A DNA stretch of 51,924 nucleotides from DASZVN01 sp035547055 (GTDB lineage Bacteria > Pseudomonadota > Alphaproteobacteria > Rhizobiales > Methylopilaceae). The DNA is taken from the NCBI GenBank assembly GCA_035547055.1, contig DASZVN010000074.1, positions 1 to 51,924 of the forward strand, read 5' to 3'. The notes below the pieces were generated by a model. It searched no databases. It was not told the DNA's origin and saw only the letters and a list, made by a program, of their open reading frames with translations. The stretch's first letter is position 1, and every line of letters begins with the position of its first letter. The position numbers and the translations under genes were made by a program. This document shows, piece by piece, positions 17,862 through 26,127 of the stretch.

Positions 17862-18962
17862 TCAGGCTGCCATCCGCAGCACCGGCTTGATGGTCTTGCC
17901 GGAGGCGGTGTCCTGGAACGCCGTGGCGATGTGCTCGAACGGGTAGAACGTGATCAGCCGGTCGAACGGGAAGCGGCCCTGGCGCCAATAGTCGACCAGC
18001 ATCGGCAGGAACAGGCTCGGCTTGGCGTCGCCGCCGAGGATGCCCTTCATGGTGCGGCCGCCGGAGAGCATCTTGTACATGTGCGGCGCCCACTCGCCCC
18101 GGGGCGCGGTGACGAATCCAGCCATGCCGCGCATCGCGAGGCAGTCGAGCGCCTGGGTGTAGACCGCCGGCACCGTGGTGGTGTTGAAGCTGAAATCGAC
18201 CCCGCGCGGGACGATCTCGCGGATCGCCGCGGCCGGGTCGCCGGCGCCGGGATCGACCACGTCGGTCGCGCCGAGCTCCAGCGCCAGCGCCCGGCGCGAG
18301 GCGACCGGGTCGACCGCGACGATGCGCTTGGCGCCGACGAGCCGCGCCGCCATCACCGCCGACAGTCCGACGCCGCCGGCGCCGAACACCGCGAGCGTCT
18401 GACCGGCGCGCATCCCGAACGAGTTGATGACGGCGCCCGAGCCGGTGATGACGCCGCAGCCGAGCGGGCCGAGGATATCGAGCGGCACGTCGTCCGGCAT
18501 CTTCACCGCCGAGCGCTCGTCGGCGACCGTCAGGCGCGAGAACGAGGATTGGCCGAAGAACGAGCCGCCGACCCGCTCGCCCCGCTGCGACAGCGGCGAG
18601 GAGCCGTCGATGCGGGCGCCGCCGAAATTCCTGGGCAGCATCTCCTCGCAATAGCTCGGCAAATTGTTCTGGCAGCTCGGGCAGCGGCCGCACGAGGCGC
18701 CGCTGAGGACGACGTGGTCGCCGGCCTTCAGCGTCGTGACCGCCGCGCCGACGCGCTCGACGATGCCGGCGCCCTCGTGGCCAAGCACCAGCGGCTTCGG
18801 CACCTGCATGCCGCGGCCGGAATGGACGCCGAGATCGGTATGGCAGATGCCGCTCGCGACGATCCGGATCAGCGCCTCGTTCGGCCGCGGCTCCTCGATG
18901 TCGAGCGCCTCGATCACCGGGAAGGGCTGGCCCTCGCGCGACACCGCGGCTTCGGTCTTCAT
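17862..18962 (-). CDS. Zinc-dependent alcohol dehydrogenase (MDR family)
   Basis: A 366-residue class III-like/aryl-alcohol-type zinc dehydrogenase. Catalytic zinc ligands Cys40 (SGICHTD) and His62 (GHEGAG), structural zinc cysteines 91, 94, 97 and 105 (SCGRCPSCQ...YC), and the NAD motif VFGAGGVGLSAV are all present. Likely substrates are primary or aryl alcohols; MDR relatives in aromatic degradation are close, but the substrate is not settled. The ATG at 18960-18962 follows AGGGAA. Convergent with the dehydrogenase operon; a 10-bp inverted repeat at 18995-19018 lies just upstream and may be its operator. Confidence 0.88.
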   Translation of the reverse strand: MKTEAAVSREGQPFPVIEALDIEEPRPNEALIRIVASGICHTDLGVHSGRGMQVPKPLVLGHEGAGIVERVGAAVTTLKAGDHVVLSGASCGRCPSCQNNLPSYCEEMLPRNFGGARIDGSSPLSQRGERVGGSFFGQSSFSRLTVADERSAVKMPDDVPLDILGPLGCGVITGSGAVINSFGMRAGQTLAVFGAGGVGLSAVMAARLVGAKRIVAVDPVASRRALALELGATDVVDPGAGDPAAAIREIVPRGVDFSFNTTTVPAVYTQALDCLAMRGMAGFVTAPRGEWAPHMYKMLSGGRTMKGILGGDAKPSLFLPMLVDYWRQGRFPFDRLITFYPFEHIATAFQDTASGKTIKPVLRMAA

Positions 18963-18994
18963 GCTGTCGGTTCCCTGCTGTCTCGCCTGGACAT

Positions 18995-19018
18995 ACCACA
19001 CGGAGCGATCCGTATGGT
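18995..19018. promoter_or_regulatory. Candidate operator upstream of alcohol dehydrogenase
   Basis: ACCACACGGA GCGA TCCGTATGGT: two 10-bp arms with one mismatch and a 4-nt centre, 33-56 bp upstream of the dehydrogenase start. This is a spacing normal for a regulator site, but no regulator gene is adjacent, and its last bases touch a family F repeat, so a repeat-derived hairpin is an alternative. Confidence 0.4.
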
Positions 19019-19074
19019 GGGCATGCTTTGCATGCTCACGTCGTGAGCATCGGCGTGCCGATGCCCACCCTACG
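19014..19074. repeat. Family F palindromic repeat
   Basis: ATGGTGGGCATGCTTTGCATGCTC, then GTGAGCATCGGCGTGCCGATGCCCACCCTAC, with outer ends complementary (GGTGGGCAT/ATGCCCACC). Its right end supplies the TAG stop of the MmgE/PrpD gene. Other pieces lie at 12075-12098 and 49033-49100. Confidence 0.7.
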
Positions 19075-20392
19075 AAGTGGAGGCCAACGCTATGGCGGCA
19101 TCGAGGAGGCCGCCTGCGCCGCGGCTGCTGGCGGTGCCGAGCGCCCGGCAGCGGGCACGGAGCTCGCCGAGGCCAGCCCCGGCGGAAAGCCCGCTCGCGG
19201 CAAAGACCCGGGTATATTTTTCCGACAGGGCCTCCCAGCCGAAATCGCCGGCTCGCGCCGTGCCCGGCGGGTCGAGGAGGATGGCTTCGGCTGTCTCGCC
19301 GCCGGACCAACGAAGGCGGAGCGTCGCGCCCCATTGTGCGGGAAAGCGCTCGGTGAGTTCCGGATCATCGTGCAGTACGACCTTGGCCATGAAGGCCGCG
19401 ATGTTGTCGCCGCCAGGAAGCGTGGCGCGCACCGCGTCGTGGAGGCGATTCGGCGCCAGCGCGGCCAGTGCAAGCTGATAGGCGACGCTGACCATCGAGC
19501 CGATGCGGTCGGCCGGCATGGCGGTCGCCGCGATCATGGCACGCACCGGCGCCGGCACGCCGACGTCGATCCGCGCCAGTTCGCCCGCGGGTCGGAGGAG
19601 TGGGCAGAGTGCCTGGAACGCCGCAATCGCCGCCATGCCCTGGCGTGCAGTCGGGAATGGCTTCACGTCGATGTCGGCGATACGCCAGCGTTCGCCCAGC
19701 CCGGCGTCGAGCGCCGCCTGGTCGAGAGGCAGCACCGTGGCGATGCGGTCGAGCACCGCGGGGGCGCCGCCGAAGCCGGCCGCCGCGGCCTCGGCGGCCG
19801 CGACGCCTTCGGCCGCGGCCATGGCAAGCGTCAGGCTGCGCGCCGGCACCGGGCCGCCACGGCCTGGGCTGATCCATGTGGTGCGGCCCAGCGCGATGGC
19901 GAAGGCATTTGCAGTCCCGGCGGCGTCGAGACCAAGCAGGCGGCTCGCCGCCGCGGCAGCGCCGAGCGGCGCCGCGGCGAGCGTCGGCCAGACGCCGCGA
20001 TAGAGTGCGCGGGCGCCGTCGATGGCGGTGCCGAAGCGCAGCATCGCCTCGTAGCCGGCGACGACCGCGGCGAGGAACGCGTCGTCGCCGGTCTCGCCCG
20101 GCCGAGCGGCCAGCGCAGCCGCAACCGGCACCACGACTGATCCCGCAGTGAGGCAGGAGCCGATATGGATGTCGTCGACCTCGGTCGCCCGCGCCGCGCC
20201 GACCGCGAAGCGGATGGTGGCGGCGAGGTCGCCCTCGCGGAGGCGGCGGAGCGCCCGGCCTTCATCGGTCAGCGTGCCGACCGCGAGCGCCCCGAGGGTG
20301 TCGAACACCCGCCGCCGCGCCGCCTCGCGCAGCGTCTCGTTGCGAAAGTCGAGGCCAGCCAGAGTCTCGGCGAGCATCGCAAGCGCCGTCAC
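19070..20392 (-). CDS. MmgE/PrpD family protein
   Basis: A 440-residue all-helical MmgE/PrpD-fold protein, related to 2-methylcitrate dehydratase and cis-aconitate decarboxylase. Visible pattern: an N-terminal DTLGALAVG, GSVVVPVAAALAARPGETGDDAFLAAVVAGYE, and a C-terminal lid with WEALSEKYTRVFAASG. No prp genes are near, so the substrate is unknown. The GTG at 20390-20392 is chosen because a family A repeat ends just before it with GGAGGGGGCCC, which would also serve as its ribosome site; an ATG at 20377 is the alternative. The stop is read from a family F repeat. Upstream lies an M24-like pair on the same strand. Confidence 0.78.
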   Translation of the reverse strand: MTALAMLAETLAGLDFRNETLREAARRRVFDTLGALAVGTLTDEGRALRRLREGDLAATIRFAVGAARATEVDDIHIGSCLTAGSVVVPVAAALAARPGETGDDAFLAAVVAGYEAMLRFGTAIDGARALYRGVWPTLAAAPLGAAAAASRLLGLDAAGTANAFAIALGRTTWISPGRGGPVPARSLTLAMAAAEGVAAAEAAAAGFGGAPAVLDRIATVLPLDQAALDAGLGERWRIADIDVKPFPTARQGMAAIAAFQALCPLLRPAGELARIDVGVPAPVRAMIAATAMPADRIGSMVSVAYQLALAALAPNRLHDAVRATLPGGDNIAAFMAKVVLHDDPELTERFPAQWGATLRLRWSGGETAEAILLDPPGTARAGDFGWEALSEKYTRVFAASGLSAGAGLGELRARCRALGTASSRGAGGLLDAAIALASTS

Positions 20393-20393
20393 G

Positions 20394-20523
20394 GGCCCCC
20401 TCCGGCTCGCTGCGCTCGCCACCTCCCCCGCTCCGCAGGGGAGGAATTGCGCGGCGCCTGCGGTTGATCCTCACCCGTCGGAGACGAGGGAAGGGGACCA
20501 TGCGAAGCATGGCGGAGGGGGCT
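20394..20523. repeat. Family A palindromic repeat
   Basis: GGCCCCCTCCGG to GCGGAGGGGGCT, with CCCCCGCTCCGCAGGGG in the middle and GCGAAGCATGG near the right end. It gives the start-proximal purine run for the MmgE/PrpD gene and abuts the stop of the M24-like gene, so both genes border the repeat directly. Confidence 0.8.
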
Positions 20524-21590
20524 CACTGGGCCGCGATGTCGACGGCGAACCAGACGCCCTCGGGCGCGCGAAGGCGGACCGAGAGGCTCGGCGCGCCCTG
20601 CACCGGGCGTCCGCTCGGTGGCCGGTCGGATGCGCCAAGGAGGGTCAGTGGCAGCGTCGCGGACGCCCCTTCGAGCCGCCAGAAGATGACGCTGGTGCTG
20701 GCTGGCAGCGCCCGCGTCACTGCCTTGCCGGGATCGGCAGCGAAGGCCGGGTCGTGGCGGACGTCGTCGAACCAGCGGTCGAGCGCCGCGACCCATGCCG
20801 GTGTCTCGGCCCTACCCCGGGCGAGCGTGCGGCCGACGCGGGCCCATTGGCCTTTGTAGGCGACAGAAAGCTGCAGGCAGAACAGCCCGCCGAGCGCCAC
20901 ATCGTCCTCGATCCGGCGGAGGCGGGGATCGGCCGCCATGTCGGGCACGAGCGCGATCAGCGCCTCCTCGGCGCCGGCGAGCCGGGCGGCCCGGTCAGCG
21001 GCGGCGACCACCGCGTTCGCCATGCTGCCGGCCGAGGCGGCAAGCCCGGCGTCGAGCGCCGCGTGGGCGATCCCGGCGGCGCGGCGGCCGAGGCCGGCGA
21101 GCGCGGCGGCGTCGGTCGGCGCGACGCCTTCGAACAGGGCGGTTGCGTCGCTCAGCAGGACGTCCGGGCAACCGGCGCGGAGCCCATCCAGCGGAGTTGC
21201 CGGGAACACCGCGAGATCGACCACGCCGACTTTCGGCGCGGGGTGACCAGCGATCGCCTTCACCCGCTCGGCGATGGTCGCACCGAAATCCCGCGCCGGA
21301 AAAATCTCGTCCACTCGTGCGCTTTCATGGATCCAGGGAATGCTGCGCTGACTGCCGGCGCCGATGACGAGCTCGACCTTCCCGGCGGTGGTGACGAGCG
21401 CGAAATAGGCCGACCAGTAGGGCACGAACTGGGTCAGCCGCGACAGCGCCGCGGGCCGCCCGGAATCTCCGAACAGCAGCAGCGCGTCGAGTCCGGCGGC
21501 CTTGGCCGCGCGGCCGGCTCCGGCGGCGACGCCCTGGAGCACCGCTGCCGGCATCTCCTCCTCGGACCACGCGATCAGCCCTCGCCGCAT
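20523..21590 (-). CDS. M24-fold (Xaa-Pro peptidase-like) protein, degenerate
   Basis: A 355-residue protein with the two-domain outline of M24 aminopeptidases: an N-terminal LDALLLFGDSGRPAALSRLTQF and a C-terminal region. None of the usual metal ligand motifs (Asp-Asp-His-Glu-Glu) can be found; for example, the catalytic domain has VALGGLFCLQLSVAYKGQWARVGR where a DxxxxYxxD pattern is expected. It may be an inactive or cofactor-free relative. The ATG at 21588-21590 follows GAGGAG; the upstream frame is a family C repeat. It lies next to another M24 protein on the same strand, separated by that repeat. Confidence 0.65.
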   Translation of the reverse strand: MRRGLIAWSEEEMPAAVLQGVAAGAGRAAKAAGLDALLLFGDSGRPAALSRLTQFVPYWSAYFALVTTAGKVELVIGAGSQRSIPWIHESARVDEIFPARDFGATIAERVKAIAGHPAPKVGVVDLAVFPATPLDGLRAGCPDVLLSDATALFEGVAPTDAAALAGLGRRAAGIAHAALDAGLAASAGSMANAVVAAADRAARLAGAEEALIALVPDMAADPRLRRIEDDVALGGLFCLQLSVAYKGQWARVGRTLARGRAETPAWVAALDRWFDDVRHDPAFAADPGKAVTRALPASTSVIFWRLEGASATLPLTLLGASDRPPSGRPVQGAPSLSVRLRAPEGVWFAVDIAAQ

Positions 21591-21614
21591 GTCGCTCTCC
21601 TCGGTTCGCGGTCC

Positions 21615-21712
21615 GTCATGGCCGGGCTTGTCCCGGCCATCCACGACTTCCTTTCATGGGCGCGCCGCGAACTCGTGGATGCCCGGCCCACGGCCGGGCA
21701 TGACAGGGAGAG
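21615..21712. repeat. Family C palindromic repeat
   Basis: GTCATGGCCGGGCTTGTCCCGGCCATCCACGA at the left and TCGTGGATGCCCGGCCCACGGCCGGGCATGAC at the right, each a hairpin, and the outer parts pair with each other. It separates the two M24 genes. The copy at 28615-28712 is in the opposite orientation. I recall this repeat as abundant in Hyphomicrobiales. Confidence 0.85.
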
Positions 21713-21729
21713 GCATGCCGCCGTCTGAC

Positions 21730-22833
21730 TCACGCCGGCACCGAGAACAGCTTGCGCTCGGTCCGGGTGAGGATCTCGATGCCGTCCTCGTGCACCACCA
21801 GCGTGTCGCCGAACACCATGTAGCCGACGTCGGGATTGTAGGTGTTGGGGTGGACGATCATCGCCATGTTGGGACGGATCGGGATTTCGACGCCCTCCAG
21901 CAGCGTCGGCGGGTTGTCGAGGAACATGCCGACGCCGTGGCCGCGCACCCGCGTGTATTTCGCGGTGGTGTATTCGCCGAGGCCGTGGGCACGGAACACG
22001 TCGTTCTCGGCCTTGGCGACCTCGCCGGCGAGGACGCCCGGCCGCGCCTTGGCGATGCCGGCCTCCATCGCCTCGAGATAGATCGCGAACGCCGCCTGCT
22101 GCGCCGCCGACGGCTCGCCGATCACCAGCGTGCGGCAGAGCTGGGCGAAATAGCCGTCGACCACCGGGGTGATCTCGGTGGTGACGAGGTCGCCCTTCTG
22201 CAGGCGGCGCTCGCCGGGCGGATGCATGCCGCGCACCTCGCGGCCGCCGGAGGCCATGATCTGGAAATTGTCGGCGCAGCCGCGGCTCCGGAGATAGGCC
22301 TCGAACTCGGCCATCACCTCGTATTCCGGGCGGCCGGGGCGGGCGGCCTCGCAGAACACCGGATAGGCCTCGTCGGCGATGCGGGCGGCCCGGCGCACCG
22401 CGTCGAGCTCGCGCTCGGTCTTCTCGGTGATGAGCTCCAGGAACGGATCGGCGGCATCGGCGACGTTGTCGCCGAACACCTGCGCCAGCCCTTCGGGCAT
22501 CAGGTTCATCGGCCCGGCGCCGATATGGCGGTTGCCGGCGCGGCTAATCTCGGCGGCGACCGCGGACACCAGGTCGGGCTCCCAGATCACCTCGCAGTCC
22601 GGCGCCTCGACCTCGGCGCGCTCGGCCTCGACCGGGCTTTCGAGATAGAGCCGGACCTTGCCGTCCTCGCCGAGGATGGCGACGCCGTGGCCCTCGACCA
22701 GGGCGAAATCGGTGAGGTAGCGGAGATAGTCGCAGCGCCAGAGATTGCCGTAGCCCAGCATCATCTCCCAGCCCTGCTCGCGGCACATGGCCCGCGCCCG
22801 CTCCAGGCGCTCCCGCGCGATCTCCTGCGACAT
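21730..22833 (-). CDS. M24 family hydrolase, creatinase-like
   Basis: A 367-residue pita-bread protein. It shows GGREVRGMHPPGERRLQKGD, TTEITPVVDGYFAQLCRT, RGHGVGMFLDNPP and the C-terminal PNMAMIVHPN and FGDTLVVHEDG. The peptidase ligands are altered: a Glu and a Gln stand where the two Asp belong (TTE..., FAQL), the IEPG glutamate is His (VHPN) and the last Glu is Gly (FGDT), while His of GHGVGM remains. Loss of metal ligands with retained His is the state of creatinase, so this probably hydrolyses a small C-N substrate instead of a peptide. Start ATG 22833 is chosen for length; the upstream frame looks non-coding. Confidence 0.8.
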   Translation of the reverse strand: MSQEIARERLERARAMCREQGWEMMLGYGNLWRCDYLRYLTDFALVEGHGVAILGEDGKVRLYLESPVEAERAEVEAPDCEVIWEPDLVSAVAAEISRAGNRHIGAGPMNLMPEGLAQVFGDNVADAADPFLELITEKTERELDAVRRAARIADEAYPVFCEAARPGRPEYEVMAEFEAYLRSRGCADNFQIMASGGREVRGMHPPGERRLQKGDLVTTEITPVVDGYFAQLCRTLVIGEPSAAQQAAFAIYLEAMEAGIAKARPGVLAGEVAKAENDVFRAHGLGEYTTAKYTRVRGHGVGMFLDNPPTLLEGVEIPIRPNMAMIVHPNTYNPDVGYMVFGDTLVVHEDGIEILTRTERKLFSVPA

Positions 22834-22941
22834 GAGGCTGATCCCCGCCGATCGACCGGCGGAGGCTAGGAGTCCCAAAGGCAGTCTGTCCAGCGCGGAT
22901 TCGATGGGGCGGCTCCGCGCCGCGCGGCACCGGCCGGGAGG

Positions 22942-23626
22942 TCAGAGGAAGGAGAAGATCGCGTCGTCGAGAACGCCGATCGCATCGCCGAACGGGGCGA
23001 CCAACTCGCTGGTCGCGTCGCTCGCGATCATGCCGGCGTCGTTGGCGATGGTATCGAGCGCGTCCTTCGCGTCTTGGCTCAGAGCATTGGCGAAGGTCTT
23101 GGCGTCGTCGCCGAGCTGGGTGGCGAACTGGCTGGCGGCATCGGCGGCCCCGCTGGTGTCGCCGGCGAAAAGATTCTTGACGAGCGCGCCGAGATTGTTG
23201 GCGGTGTGGACCAGCGTGACGCCTGCGCTGATCGCGGTCGACACCGCCGCGCCGATGGCCGCAGTCAGGCCGTCGTCGATCAGCTTGCCGGTGGTGGCGA
23301 CGAGGTCGGCGACGCCCTCGAGCGTCGTGCCGACGAACGGGCCGAGCAGTTCGCCGACCCCGAGATCCTCCAGGATGAATTGGGCGAAGTTGGCGACGGC
23401 GCGGCATCGCCGACCGGATTGTCGGGGACGATGCCGGCCTCTTGGCCGACCGCGTAGACCAGGCTGTCCAGGTTCTGGAGGCTCTGGTCGTCGGCGAAGG
23501 TGGCGATGGCCCCATCGAGCCCGTCCCGTAGGTATGGCCGTGCGCGCGGGACAGGGCCGTCGCCACGGCGCCGCCCACCGCGTTGATGCCGCTGACGTAG
23601 AGGCTTTGGTCCTGGCTGAGCTGATT
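22942..23626 (-). pseudogene. Frameshifted, 5'-truncated unknown gene
   Basis: A coherent protein is split over three frames. From 23626 (after a TAA) the first frame reads QDQSLYVSGINAVGGAVAT and ends about 23524; a second frame continues with LDGAIATFADDQSLQNLDSL to about 23403; a third runs VANFAQFILEDLGVGELL to the stop at 22942. Both shifts fit a one-base deletion (near 23519-23526 and 23397-23406). No start codon precedes the first piece. The composition (rich in Ala, Asp, Thr, Val, almost no Cys) is like secreted repeat proteins, but I do not recognise the family. It could also be an assembly error in GC-rich DNA. It lies between the M24 gene and hmgA. Confidence 0.6.
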
Positions 23627-23681
23627 TTATGCGAAACCTTGCCTGGAACTGTAACTCCGGGCCGGGGCCGGGCCGATCGCG

Positions 23682-25028
23682 TCAGCGCCGGAAGCGGCGC
23701 TCCAGCCCGTCCCAGCAGGCGGCGTAGTCCGTGTCGAGGAGGTCCGGCCGTGCGGCGTAGGCGGTCGGCCACAGCGCGTAGCGGCTCTCGAACATGAAGG
23801 CGAGCGTGTCCGACAGCCGCTCCGGCGCGAGCGGGCGATCGGATGCCTTGGCGAAGGCTTCGGCGTCGGGGCCGTGGGGCAGGAGCGCGTTGTGCAGGCT
23901 CATCCCGCCGGGGACGAAGCCGCCGGGCCGCGCGTCGTAGACACCGTGGACCAGGCCCATGAACTCGCTCATCACGTTGGAGTGGTACCAGGGCGGGCGA
24001 AACGTGTCCTCCATCACCAGCCAGCGCTCGGGGAAGATGACGAAATCGGCATTGGCGGTGCCGGGCGTGTCGGACGGCGCGGTCAGCACCGTGTTGATCG
24101 ACGGATCGGGATGGTCGCGCAGCAGCGAGCCGACCGGGGCGAAGCGCGCGAGATCGTATTTGGAGGGCGCGTCGTTGCCGTGCCAGGCGACGACGTCGAG
24201 CGGCGACGAGGCGAGGTCGGCGACGAACAGCCGGCCCTGCGCCTTCATGAAGAGCTGGCAGGGCGTCTCGTCGTCCTCGTAGGCCGCAACGGGGGTCAGG
24301 AAGTCGCGCGGGTTGGCGAGGCCGTTGGCCCCGATCGGGCCGCGCTCGGGCAGGGTGAAGGCGGTGCCGTAGTTCTCGCAGACATAGCCGCGCACCGGGC
24401 CGTCGGCCGGGTCGAGCCTAAACTTCATGCCGCGGGGCACGAGGACGATCTCGCCCGGCGCCGCTGCGATCCGCCCGCATTCGGTGAAGATCGCGATCCG
24501 GCCCTGCTGCGGCACCAGCAGAAGCTCGCCGTCGGCATTGCAGAAATAGCGGTGATCCATGGGGCGGTTGGCGACGAAGATGTGGGCGGCCATCCCGGCC
24601 TGGAGGTGGACGTCGCCCGCGGTCGCGATGGTGCGAAGGCCCTCCAGGAAGTCGCACGGTTCGGTCGGAATCGGCACCGGGTGCCAACGCAACTGGCCGA
24701 CCGGGAGATCGCTGTCGTTGCGGCAGGGCGCGGTGCGGATCAGGCCGACGTCCGCGGGGCGGAAGCGGCGGGCGTGGGCGACCGAGGGGCGGATGCGGTA
24801 GAGCCAGGTGCGCTTGTTGCGACCGCGCGGCGCGGTGAAGCTGGTGCCGGAAAGCTGCTCGGCATAGAGCCCGAGCGGCGGCCGCTGCGGCGAGTTTCGT
24901 CCGCGTGGCAAAGCGCCGGGCTCGGCCTCGGTCGCGAACGAATTCTCGAAGCCGGTCATGTAGGCGACGGCGCCACCTCGCGGCGCCAGCACCGCCTCGT
25001 CGAGGCCCGCCGGGCTGATCGTATCCAT
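23682..25028 (-). CDS. hmgA: Homogentisate 1,2-dioxygenase
   Basis: Opens the ring of homogentisate in tyrosine/phenylalanine breakdown to maleylacetoacetate. At 448 residues it has the full length of the family, with the cupin signature AYMTGFENSFATEAEPGALP at 22-41, and Fe ligands His349 (WYHSN), Glu355 (MSEF) and His385 (LLPHGPD). The catalytic base His306 region DHPDPSI is present. No maiA, fahA or hpd genes are in the window, so the rest of the pathway is elsewhere. Transcribed toward the relic at 22942; upstream is a family D repeat. Confidence 0.96.
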   Translation of the reverse strand: MDTISPAGLDEAVLAPRGGAVAYMTGFENSFATEAEPGALPRGRNSPQRPPLGLYAEQLSGTSFTAPRGRNKRTWLYRIRPSVAHARRFRPADVGLIRTAPCRNDSDLPVGQLRWHPVPIPTEPCDFLEGLRTIATAGDVHLQAGMAAHIFVANRPMDHRYFCNADGELLLVPQQGRIAIFTECGRIAAAPGEIVLVPRGMKFRLDPADGPVRGYVCENYGTAFTLPERGPIGANGLANPRDFLTPVAAYEDDETPCQLFMKAQGRLFVADLASSPLDVVAWHGNDAPSKYDLARFAPVGSLLRDHPDPSINTVLTAPSDTPGTANADFVIFPERWLVMEDTFRPPWYHSNVMSEFMGLVHGVYDARPGGFVPGGMSLHNALLPHGPDAEAFAKASDRPLAPERLSDTLAFMFESRYALWPTAYAARPDLLDTDYAACWDGLERRFRR

Positions 25029-25129
25029 GCGCCTTCTCCGCCAGCTCTGACGGCGAGGCTATCCCCACTGGCCCGTGGGCGAAATGGCGGAGGGCGCCAT
25101 GGCTGCGCCCACTTGGAATCGATCTCACC

Positions 25130-25220
25130 GTCATCCCGGACGCGGTGAGGCCGCGCTCCGGGGACAAGAGCGGCGCCTACCGCGGATCGCGGCTCTACGC
25201 TGCGCTCCGGCCGGGATGAC
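25130..25220. repeat. Family D palindromic repeat
   Basis: GTCATCCCGGACGCG...GCGCTCCGGGG and, at the other end, GCTCCGGCCGGGATGAC. It lies between the SDR gene stop and hmgA start in gap 25029-25250; a short hmgA promoter region is probably on its left side (25029-25128). Confidence 0.75.
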
Positions 25221-25250
25221 CGCGCGAGTCCGATCGAACCAGCGTTGGCC

Positions 25251-26018
25251 TCAGGCGATGGTGACGCCGCCGTCGGCGATGAGGATCTGGCCGGTGACGA
25301 AGCTCGCCGCGGGCGAGGCGAGGAACGCCACCACCGGGCCGATCTCCTCGGGCCGGCCGATGCGGCGGAGCGGGGTCGCGGCGTTGCGGTCGGCGAGGTA
25401 GGCCGCATCCTCCCACAGCGCGCGGGCGAAGTCGGTCTTCACCAGGCCCGGCGCGACGCAGTTCACGCGGATGCCCTTCGGACCCCACTCGACCGCGAGG
25501 TTCCGCGCCAGCGCGAAATCGGCCGCCTTCGACATGCCGTAGGCGCCGATGGTGGGCGTGCCGCGCAGTCCGGCGATCGAGGCGACGATCACGACCGCGC
25601 CGTCGCCCCGCGCCGCCATGCCGGGCAGGACGAGGTTGCAGAGCCAGAGATTGCTGAGGACGTTGGCGCCGACGATCTTGCCGAAGGCCTCGTCCGAAAG
25701 CTGGCCGAGCGGACCGAAGGCGGGGTTGACCGCGGCGTTGCAGACCAGGACGTCGATCCGGCTCCAATGCTCCATCGTGCGCGCGACCAGGGCCTCGACC
25801 TCGGTCTTGCGCGAGATGTTGCAAGGCACGACCAGCGCTTCGCCGCCGGCGTTGCGGATGGCGGCGGCGACCTCCTCACAGGCCGCCTCCTTGCGGCTCG
25901 ACACCACGACCTTGGCGCCGAGGGCCGCCATGGTCTCGGCGATCGAGCGGCCGATGCCCCGGCTCGACCCGGTGACGATCGCGACCTTGCCGTCGAGGCT
26001 GAAGGGGTTGGCGGTCAT
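25251..26018 (-). CDS. SDR family oxidoreductase
   Basis: A 255-residue classical short-chain dehydrogenase with the nucleotide motif TGSSRGIG (16-23), CNAAVN (93-98), and the catalytic Ser147, Tyr160 and Lys164 (IVASIAG...AYGMSKAA). It ends with TGQILIADGGVTIA, typical of 3-oxoacyl reductase-like members. In this operon it would reduce a keto group on a CoA thioester, or oxidise a hydroxyl, similar to the SDR of lva operons; that is inference. It is the last gene of the acyl-CoA run. A family E repeat (26030-26122) separates it from the kinase gene. Confidence 0.9.
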   Translation of the reverse strand: MTANPFSLDGKVAIVTGSSRGIGRSIAETMAALGAKVVVSSRKEAACEEVAAAIRNAGGEALVVPCNISRKTEVEALVARTMEHWSRIDVLVCNAAVNPAFGPLGQLSDEAFGKIVGANVLSNLWLCNLVLPGMAARGDGAVVIVASIAGLRGTPTIGAYGMSKAADFALARNLAVEWGPKGIRVNCVAPGLVKTDFARALWEDAAYLADRNAATPLRRIGRPEEIGPVVAFLASPAASFVTGQILIADGGVTIA

Positions 26019-26029
26019 GGCAGCGCCCC

Positions 26030-26122
26030 GTCATTGTGAGCGAAGCAAAGCAATCCAGGGGCCACCGGTGAGGCGCCTGCTCCCCTGGATTGCTTCGTCG
26101 CCTGCGGTTCCTCGCAATGACG
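26030..26122. repeat. Family E palindromic repeat
   Basis: GTCATTGTGAGCGAAGCAAAGCAATCCAGGGG and, at the other end, CCCCTGGATTGCTTCGTCGC...TCGCAATGACG, so the arms match almost throughout. It fills the gap between the APH-like kinase and SDR genes. Confidence 0.85.
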
Positions 26123-26127
26123 GGCCC

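Noticed and set aside
21591..21644. Extension MDGRDKPGHDG of the M24-like gene at 20523
   Set aside because: It is family C repeat DNA in frame; the ATG at 21590 has its own ribosome site.
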